Shown here: positions 22,412 through 27,654 of the stretch, piece after piece
Numbering within the stretch: the stretch's first letter is position 1
Layout: each line of letters begins with the position of its first letter
Origin: an uncultured Erysipelotrichaceae bacterium
Lineage (GTDB): Bacteria > Bacillota_I > Bacilli_A > Erysipelotrichales > Erysipelotrichaceae
Assembly (NCBI GenBank): GCA_902795525.1
Contig: CADBLN010000071.1
Location: 1 to 27,654, forward strand
DNA length: 27,654 nucleotides
Reading direction: 5' to 3'
Notes under the pieces: generated by a model
Database searches by the model: none
What the model saw: the letters and a program-made list of their open reading frames with translations, nothing else
Told to the model about the DNA's origin: nothing
Translations under genes and position numbers: made by a program

Positions 22412-23779
22412 ATGGATAAGACAAAAACTATAGGTAAAGACTATAACATAACTCAATTAGCGAAGTTTTGTTTGCCAGCAATCTTAAATGAATTAATCAT
22501 CAACCTGTTATATACAATTGATGATGGTCTTTTTATCTCTCGTTATGTTGGTCAGAATGCTCTAGCAGCTTTTTCAATATTAATGCCCTTGTTCATGATT
22601 CATAATAGTCCTGCAACGCTACTGGGTGGTGTTTCAATTTTAGCATCACGGAAGATGGGGGAAGGCAGAGACAAAGAAGCTCGCAGGGATTTTACAAGCA
22701 TTGTAATATTTATATTTGTTTTGGGTATTTTCATAGGTCTATTTGAAAGAGTCTTTATTAATCAAATTCTGAATCTATTAGGAGCAACAGAGGAGATCTT
22801 TCCTTATGCCAGAGATTTCATGAAGATAGGAGCGCTATATGTACCTTTAACATTAGTCTCAAATATTTTTATGCGTTTCTATGTTCCAGCAGGAAAACCT
22901 AAATTAGAATTGCTGGCAACAATTTTAAATGTTAGCTTTAACATTTTCTTTGACTGGTATTTTGTAGTTTATAAAGGGGTAGGGATGGTTGGAACAGCCT
23001 ATTCCAACTTAATCGCCACAATTATGATGACGCTATTAGGCTTGTTTTTCTACTCCAGTAAGTCTTGCGAAATTGGTTTTGATAAACCAACAAAAGAAAT
23101 AATTCCACTTATCAAGGAATCGTCCCAATATGGTATCTCTTCATTCTTATCAAATATGTCTGTTGCGATCAGTACTTTAGTCTCAAACTATGCAATACTG
23201 CATTGGGGATCAGAGGCTTACTTGGCAGCTTTTTCAATTGTTAATAACATACAATTCATATTTATGAGTTGTAGCTTTGGACTATTCGGGACAACTGGTC
23301 CAATCATATCATATGCTGTTGGTGAAAGAAACAAGGAAAAACTCCTTAAAACTTTTAAACAATTAATCATATTATCTACAGCTTTGTCTGTAATAACTGT
23401 AATCCTATTTTTAGCATTTGGACCACTTGTGGCAGACCTGTTCATTGCGGAAAGTGCCAGAGATTCCAAAGACATAATCAATTATGGACTAATGATTGCT
23501 CCTTATAGCTTTTTATTCTTTAGTTATAATGTTGGGGCAAGAATGACATTTGCGGCGTTAGGGAATCATAAGTCTTCAGCAGCACTAACTTTTTTACAGG
23601 AAGTAGTTTTCAGCAACCTTACAATTGTTCTATTACCTATCTTGTTTGGGATTAAGGGTGTTTGGTTTTCTTTTTTATTGTCTAATATCTTAACCTTAGT
23701 CATCACAATAGTAGTTGTTTACATTAATAGGGATAATTATGGTTATGGCAAAACTAAACAAGCGTTGAAATTGAATTAA
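22412..23779 (+). CDS. MATE-family multidrug/cation exporter
   Basis: A 455-residue integral membrane antiporter with about 12 hydrophobic segments in two similar halves. It begins with the typical FCLPAILNELIINLLYTIDD stretch (helix 1, with the acidic pair that often contributes to coupling). Later it has the family-like GVSILASRKMGEGRDKEA loop and, in the second half, ISYAVGERNKEK. Members export drugs, cationic compounds or metabolites using Na+ or H+ gradients; the substrate is unknown. AAGGAAGG lies before the ATG. It has its own promoter and a leader of about 105 bases that may be regulatory. Confidence 0.92.
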   Translation: MDKTKTIGKDYNITQLAKFCLPAILNELIINLLYTIDDGLFISRYVGQNALAAFSILMPLFMIHNSPATLLGGVSILASRKMGEGRDKEARRDFTSIVIFIFVLGIFIGLFERVFINQILNLLGATEEIFPYARDFMKIGALYVPLTLVSNIFMRFYVPAGKPKLELLATILNVSFNIFFDWYFVVYKGVGMVGTAYSNLIATIMMTLLGLFFYSSKSCEIGFDKPTKEIIPLIKESSQYGISSFLSNMSVAISTLVSNYAILHWGSEAYLAAFSIVNNIQFIFMSCSFGLFGTTGPIISYAVGERNKEKLLKTFKQLIILSTALSVITVILFLAFGPLVADLFIAESARDSKDIINYGLMIAPYSFLFFSYNVGARMTFAALGNHKSSAALTFLQEVVFSNLTIVLLPILFGIKGVWFSFLLSNILTLVITIVVVYINRDNYGYGKTKQALKLN

Positions 23780-23790
23780 ATATGAAATAG

Positions 23791-24042
23791 AAATTTTGTA
23801 TAATAAAGATTAAGGAAGTATCGATTTGGATTATAGAATTATTTATGATTATCATTGAAAGTGCAGATGAAATCAATGCAAATGACATTAAAGTGAAACT
23901 CAATAAACAACTATCAAAAAAGGCAGAACCGCAAGGATTAGAGTTAACCATGACTTTGGGAATGATTGAGTGTGAATATGTAGAAAACTTTAGAGAGCTC
24001 ATGGAAAAAGTTGATAAAAGTTTGTATGAAGCTAAAAGTTAA
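23791..24042 (+). pseudogene. Remnant of a GGDEF (diguanylate cyclase) domain
   Basis: An open stretch whose translation (readable from ATG 23845, 65 codons, or further left to 23791) matches only the C-terminal third of a GGDEF domain. It has an LFMIIIESAD strand as found just after GGDEF, then LELTMTLGMIECE (compare the VTVSIGIA strand) and MEKVDKSLYEAK (compare the ADKALYxAK helix). The GG(D/E)EF catalytic residues and everything before them are missing, and no convincing SD precedes the ATG. It is most likely a decayed gene end rather than an active cyclase. A terminator follows, probably the original one. Confidence 0.7.
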
Positions 24043-24076
24043 AAAAGGAAATGATTGTAAATAATCATTTCCTTTT
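24043..24076. terminator. Strong bidirectional terminator
   Basis: AAAAGGAAATGATT (24043-24056) pairs perfectly over 14 bases with AATCATTTCCTTTT (24063-24076) around a six-base loop. T tracts flank it on both strands. It can end the MATE/GGDEF-remnant message and the leftward TPM operon. Confidence 0.85.
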
Positions 24077-24126
24077 ATCATTTTTAACTGGTGAATGCTT
24101 TGAAGTTCACTTCAGTTTAGATTTAA

Positions 24127-25005
24127 TTATTTCTTACTTCTACCTGCTCCAGCACCTCTTGAAGAACCTCCATATGAGGATCCACTGCCATATGATCTGC
24201 TTGAACCGCTTGAGCTACTTGAACCGCCACCTGAAGACCTATAGCTACTGCTGCTTCTTGGTGAGTAGTAATCATATGTATGACTAGAGCTATATGGTGA
24301 GTAAGAGTATGGTGAACGATAAGTTCTTACTCTTGGTCTAGTATAATAATACGTAGGTTCATAGTATCTTCTTTGACGTCTTAATAGTCTAATGATTGAA
24401 ACAAATAATGCAATAATTATAATCAGAGTGAATAGCCCAACTATCATATCCCATGTTGTCGAATATCCATAATTATTATTGTTTTCTGGGCCAGGATTAA
24501 CAGGTCCATAGATATTACTTATCATATATGAATAAGTTTGTTGGAATACTGATTTGACACCAGCATCATAATCGCCTCTAGCAAAGTCAGGTTCTAAATA
24601 ATTATTTAGAAGGCTTTGAATATCATAAATAGGGAAGGATTTTTCCAGCCCTCTACCAATCATCATATAGTAGTCATCATCACCAATTGATAGCAATAAC
24701 AACACACCATTGTTAAGACTGGAGTCTCCTAATTTCCATTGGTTGAATATTGAAAGTGTATAGTCTTGAATGCTGCCTTTTACAAAGTCAACTGTTACAA
24801 CCATGATACAAGCACTATGCTCATCAGCCAGTTTTTGACTATATTCTTGGATGTAGGCTTCTGTTTCATCTGTTAAAACATTAGCATAGTCTTCTACCCA
24901 AGTTTTATTACTTGTTCTTTCAGGCACAGTAATGCTTGCTGACACAGTGGACAGCGAGAATATCATTACAAGACTAAGAAATAAACAGGTAATAGTTCTT
25001 TTCAT
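24127..25005 (-). CDS. TPM-domain (YgcG-like) secreted/membrane protein
   Basis: A 292-residue exported protein. A signal peptide (about 1-23) precedes a TPM domain (about 35-165) with WVEDYANVLTDETEAYI and the block LNNGVLLLLSIGDDDYYMMIGRGLEK. A transmembrane segment lies at about 186-207, and the long cytoplasmic tail is built of Tyr, Ser, Gly and Arg repeats ending in a Gly/Ser-rich stretch. This architecture is typical of YgcG-like proteins, which commonly neighbour LemA. Their biochemical role is not settled. AGGAG overlaps the stop of the LemA-like gene, 9 bases upstream, so the two are co-translated. Confidence 0.87.
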   Translation of the reverse strand: MKRTITCLFLSLVMIFSLSTVSASITVPERTSNKTWVEDYANVLTDETEAYIQEYSQKLADEHSACIMVVTVDFVKGSIQDYTLSIFNQWKLGDSSLNNGVLLLLSIGDDDYYMMIGRGLEKSFPIYDIQSLLNNYLEPDFARGDYDAGVKSVFQQTYSYMISNIYGPVNPGPENNNNYGYSTTWDMIVGLFTLIIIIALFVSIIRLLRRQRRYYEPTYYYTRPRVRTYRSPYSYSPYSSSHTYDYYSPRSSSSYRSSGGGSSSSSGSSRSYGSGSSYGGSSRGAGAGRSKK

Positions 25006-25014
25006 TATTTTCTC

Positions 25015-25545
25015 CTATTCAAAATATTCTGGTTTGTTGGCAAAGATACGGAAGAAACTTCCTAATAAGCCACTAGTTTCATCATAATACGCCCTAACCA
25101 TTGAGTTATATGGGTCAGTTGATATTGTTCTTCGTTCTGATTTGTATTCAGATTCGTACTTTTCTAGCATTTCTTGATGCCGCTGTTGTAAATCTACTTT
25201 TTTTAATTTGCTAATTAGCTCATCAACATTAGTATCCATGGTAGTCATTAACTTATACAAAGCTTTAATAGACTTCTCACTTCCAATTTTATTAGTTACA
25301 TCAGTCAGTTCTTTAACGTTTGAATCGTTTGTTAAGTACTTATTAGCCAATGCAACTAGATTTTCAGCAATTCCTTTTTCATCAATAATATCTTCATAAA
25401 TTGAAAGATTATCTCCATGAGATCCTTCATAGAATTGCTTTTTAAGCGTATTTGCTAATGAGTTCATGGAACTGATTGCGGAAAATGAGGATGATCCAAG
25501 GATACATACAATCATTATTATTATTGCTTGTTTAACTTTTTTCAT
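25015..25545 (-). CDS. LemA-like helical membrane-anchored protein (divergent)
   Basis: A 176-residue protein with an N-terminal hydrophobic segment (about 6-24) and a mostly helical extracytoplasmic domain. The pattern follows LemA: NLVALANKYL near the LemA NLV motif, a Lys/Glu-rich middle, then YESEYKSERRTISTDPYNSMVR, comparable to the conserved R-x-x-YN signature, and a closing FFRIF. Similarity is weak, so the assignment leans on the TPM-domain neighbour, a known LemA companion. Its ATG overlaps the telA stop by one base (TAATG), so it is coupled to telA translation. Confidence 0.55.
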   Translation of the reverse strand: MKKVKQAIIIMIVCILGSSSFSAISSMNSLANTLKKQFYEGSHGDNLSIYEDIIDEKGIAENLVALANKYLTNDSNVKELTDVTNKIGSEKSIKALYKLMTTMDTNVDELISKLKKVDLQQRHQEMLEKYESEYKSERRTISTDPYNSMVRAYYDETSGLLGSFFRIFANKPEYFE

Positions 25546-26693
25546 TATTTAACGTTTATTTCTAATAATTTAGCTTTTAATTCTTCTTCTAACTTGCGGA
25601 TTTCAACTTCAGCAGCAGCACGTTTTTCACGTCCATCTTTTTGAATCTTTAATACTTCATCTAATGTTTCAATCAATGATTGGTTAGTGAATTTTAAAGT
25701 TTCAACTTCAACAATACTACGTTCACTAGCCTTAGCTGTATCAATAGTAGATTGTTTTAGCTTTTCAGCATTACTTCTTAAGAGATCATTAGTCATCCTA
25801 TCAACAGCTTCTTCAGCCTTAATTGCATCTTGTGAATGTTGCAAACCTAAAGCGATAACCATTTGTGATTTCCATAAAGGAATTGTATTGATTAATGTTG
25901 ATTGAATTTTTTCAGCCATCAAAGTGTCATTGTTTTGAATTAAGCGGATTTGTGGACCCATTTGAATAGCAATCATTCTTGTTAGTTCAAGGTCATGTAA
26001 TTTCTTTTCAAAACGGTTAATCTTATTGGCATAATCATTAGCAGCTTGTGCATCTTCTTCAGTTCCAGTCTCATTAGCCTTGGCAACTAATTTTGGAAGC
26101 TCTTCTTCTTGAGCTTTCTTCAATGCTTTTTGGCCAGCTAAGATATACATTGTCAATTCTTTCTTGTTTTGTTGATTGCGTTCATACAATTCATCTAAAA
26201 CAGTAATATCCTTTAATAATTGGATTTGATGATCTTCCAAAATATTAGCAACCTTTGTAACATTTACTTCAGCATCATCATATCTTGCTTTTAGAGCAGT
26301 GAAATTATTGCCTGCTTTTTTAAAGATATTGAATAAGCTGAAGAAACCTTTCTTTTCTTCGTTGTCAATGTCGAAACCCTTCAATTCAACAACTAAGTTA
26401 GAAATCATGTTTCCAATTTCGCCTAAGTCTTTAGTTTTTACGTTTTCCAAAGTCACATCAGAGAATTCAGAAATCTTTTTTTGTGCACTTGCTCCATACT
26501 GCATAACGGTATCAGTTGCAGTAATATCGATTTTTTCTGCAAAATCTTCAACTGTCTTTAATTCTGATGCAGATAAAGCTGAAGTATCAAGTTCAATTTT
26601 TGCAGGTGCCACTGTTGGTGCTGTTTCTGCAACAGCAACAGCCTCAGTGTTTTTTTCAGTGTCTAATGTTAAGACAATTTTTTCATCTTCCAT
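25545..26693 (-). CDS. telA: TelA/toxic-anion-resistance family protein
   Basis: A 382-residue soluble, largely helical protein of the TelA (YaaN) family, linked by name to tellurite resistance and in Firmicutes to cell-envelope stress. An acidic, Ala/Thr/Val-rich N-terminal 45 residues precede the family core, with GFFSLFNIFKKAGN, the LYERNQQNKKELTMYILAGQ helix and the IQMGPQIRLIQNNDTLMAEKIQSTLINTIPLWKSQM block (quoted in parts). ATG 26693 has GAAGGAAAG upstream; an ATG at 26732 would overlap xpaC. It follows xpaC by 19 bases, as in Bacillus xpaC-yaaN. Confidence 0.93.
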   Translation of the reverse strand: MEDEKIVLTLDTEKNTEAVAVAETAPTVAPAKIELDTSALSASELKTVEDFAEKIDITATDTVMQYGASAQKKISEFSDVTLENVKTKDLGEIGNMISNLVVELKGFDIDNEEKKGFFSLFNIFKKAGNNFTALKARYDDAEVNVTKVANILEDHQIQLLKDITVLDELYERNQQNKKELTMYILAGQKALKKAQEEELPKLVAKANETGTEEDAQAANDYANKINRFEKKLHDLELTRMIAIQMGPQIRLIQNNDTLMAEKIQSTLINTIPLWKSQMVIALGLQHSQDAIKAEEAVDRMTNDLLRSNAEKLKQSTIDTAKASERSIVEVETLKFTNQSLIETLDEVLKIQKDGREKRAAAEVEIRKLEEELKAKLLEINVK

Positions 26694-26712
26694 AAGTTCT
26701 TTCCTTCTTTCC

Positions 26713-27369
26713 TTATTTATTTTCAGGGTCAATTAAACCCTCTTTGATATAGATTTGTTCAAGTACTTTGACTTCACTGTTAATGTCTAAAGTATCAGTA
26801 TCGAACAATGACTTCAATTGATTCTTAAAAGCCTCTGAAGTAGTTTTGATTATTGATTCAACTTTTTGCTTGCTTTCAACTACATTTTCAGCAGTTTGTT
26901 CTTCAACTTCGTCATAGCGACTTAATAATTTTTCAACTGTTGGCAAATAGTAATTAGTGAGCTTTCTTAAACTACTTGCAGCATTGGCATGTTCATAAAC
27001 ATAATCTAAGATTTGATCTGTTGTGTTGACTAATTCATCTACATCTTGATTCAATTGAGGGTTATCAATTTGTTTGTTGATTTGGATGATGTTGCTTAAT
27101 GACTTAGTACCATTTTCAATGAATTCCTTTTGCAGTTCTGAGAAATATGATTTGGCTGTAGTAATTTCTTCCAAGACTTCTTCATCAGGGAAAATGGTTT
27201 TCTTCATAATGAAGTAAGCAGCCAAACTGATGACAGCTAGGATTAACCAGCTGGAAAATTTATACATTCTCAAGAATTGAGCAGCAATTATCCAAAAACC
27301 AGCAATTACATAAAATGGTTTAGGACTTGGGACAATCCTTTTAACAACTTCTTTTTTTGGTTCTAACAT
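26713..27369 (-). CDS. xpaC: XpaC-like membrane protein
   Basis: A 218-residue protein of the XpaC family (named after 5-bromo-4-chloroindolyl phosphate hydrolysis in Bacillus). Two adjacent hydrophobic segments (about 18-35 and 39-56) form an N-terminal hairpin anchor. The rest is a cytoplasmic helical domain with ELQKEFIENGTKSL and DYVYEHANAASSLRKLTNYYLPTVEKLL, the family core. AAAGGAG lies before ATG 27369. It is the usual partner of TelA and is encoded immediately upstream of it. The molecular function is not established. Confidence 0.88.
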   Translation of the reverse strand: MLEPKKEVVKRIVPSPKPFYVIAGFWIIAAQFLRMYKFSSWLILAVISLAAYFIMKKTIFPDEEVLEEITTAKSYFSELQKEFIENGTKSLSNIIQINKQIDNPQLNQDVDELVNTTDQILDYVYEHANAASSLRKLTNYYLPTVEKLLSRYDEVEEQTAENVVESKQKVESIIKTTSEAFKNQLKSLFDTDTLDINSEVKVLEQIYIKEGLIDPENK

Positions 27370-27389
27370 ATGATTCTCCTTTACCCAAA

Positions 27390-27654
27390 TTATATACTAG
27401 AAACATCTGTTTTTAAATCAAAGTCAGCCAGTGTTAGCAAATCTAATTCAGCGCTTGAATCTTTTACGATGCGCTTGGATTGGTTGATGATGGCCTCTTC
27501 AATAACATTTCTAGCCAAACGTCCATTGCCGCTTTTTCTGGCATTTGTTTCTTGTATTACTGTATAGTACTCAATCAAAGGTTCCTTAATTTCAGCAGCC
27601 AAACGATAACCTTTGGCTTTAGCCTGTATCTCTGAAATTAAATATAATTCCACA
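27390..27654 (-). CDS. AAA+ ATPase C-terminus (CbxX/SpoVK-like), 5' end outside window
   Basis: An open frame enters from the right edge and gives the last 87 or so residues. The block GNGRLARNVIEEAIINQSKR matches the lid region of CbxX/CfqX/SpoVK AAA+ proteins, and LLTLADFDL matches their closing LxxxDF motif. Walker motifs lie outside the window. It stops 20 bases before xpaC, so it is probably the first visible gene of the same leftward operon. Confidence 0.65.
   Translation of the reverse strand, partial: VELYLISEIQAKAKGYRLAAEIKEPLIEYYTVIQETNARKSGNGRLARNVIEEAIINQSKRIVKDSSAELDLLTLADFDLKTDVSSI

Noticed and set aside
24051..24287. Rightward frame opposite the TPM gene tail
   Set aside because: It starts inside the terminator hairpin, lacks an SD and lies antisense to the repetitive tail of the TPM protein.
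26299..26736. 145-codon frame antisense to telA
   Set aside because: Ser/Phe/Val-rich translation is the complement of TelA's Lys/Glu/Ala codons. No SD and no family resemblance.
1..27654. tRNA genes, CRISPR arrays, insertion sequences and attachment sites
   Set aside because: No cloverleaf with CCA-like end, regular spaced repeat, transposase or integrase was seen on reading both strands. Weak examples could be missed without a search tool.

Overview
The window is AT-rich with dense genes, strong purine-rich Shine-Dalgarno (SD) sites and compact sigma-A-type promoters. It uses the standard code: the prfB frameshift depends on TGA being a stop. Gene content (comFA-comFC, secA-prfB, TelA/XpaC, ECF-type folT under a tetrahydrofolate riboswitch, mannose-family PTS) points to a low-GC Firmicute. 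An Erysipelotrichia-like relative is plausible, but that placement is an inference. No rRNA, tRNA, IS element or CRISPR array was seen.

Layout. 1-731: the tail of an unknown gene and a low-molecular-weight tyrosine phosphatase. 742-8440: a carbohydrate-uptake locus. A PTS EIIA and a P-loop kinase run leftward, divergent from a rightward run of PfkB sugar-phosphate kinase, EIIB, EIIC, EIID, a cytoplasmic neutral-ceramidase-fold hydrolase, a metallo-beta-lactamase-fold hydrolase and a DeoR-type regulator. 8500-14061: competence and housekeeping genes (comFA, comFC, a cold-shock protein, secA and prfB with its programmed +1 frameshift). 14074-19270: a membrane protein, a 45-codon gene, a GatZ/KbaZ-like aldolase subunit overlapping a membrane-anchored nuclease, a YjjI-type glycyl radical enzyme and a glutaredoxin-like protein. 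19298-22199: folT with a THF riboswitch, a threonine-aldolase-like PLP enzyme and rho. 22412-24042: a MATE exporter behind a structured leader and a GGDEF remnant. 24127-27654, leftward: AAA+ ATPase (partial), XpaC, TelA, LemA-like and TPM-domain proteins, apparently one operon.

The best candidate for an undescribed system is the 742-8440 locus. A mannose-family PTS would import and phosphorylate a sugar derivative. Two cytoplasmic metal-dependent hydrolases, one of ceramidase (amide-cleaving) fold, could then release a sugar phosphate for PfkB. The substrate cannot be read from sequence. The clearest regulatory observations are a 12-bp helix that can mask the folT start region downstream of the THF aptamer, and a 10-bp hairpin that buries the comFA SD.
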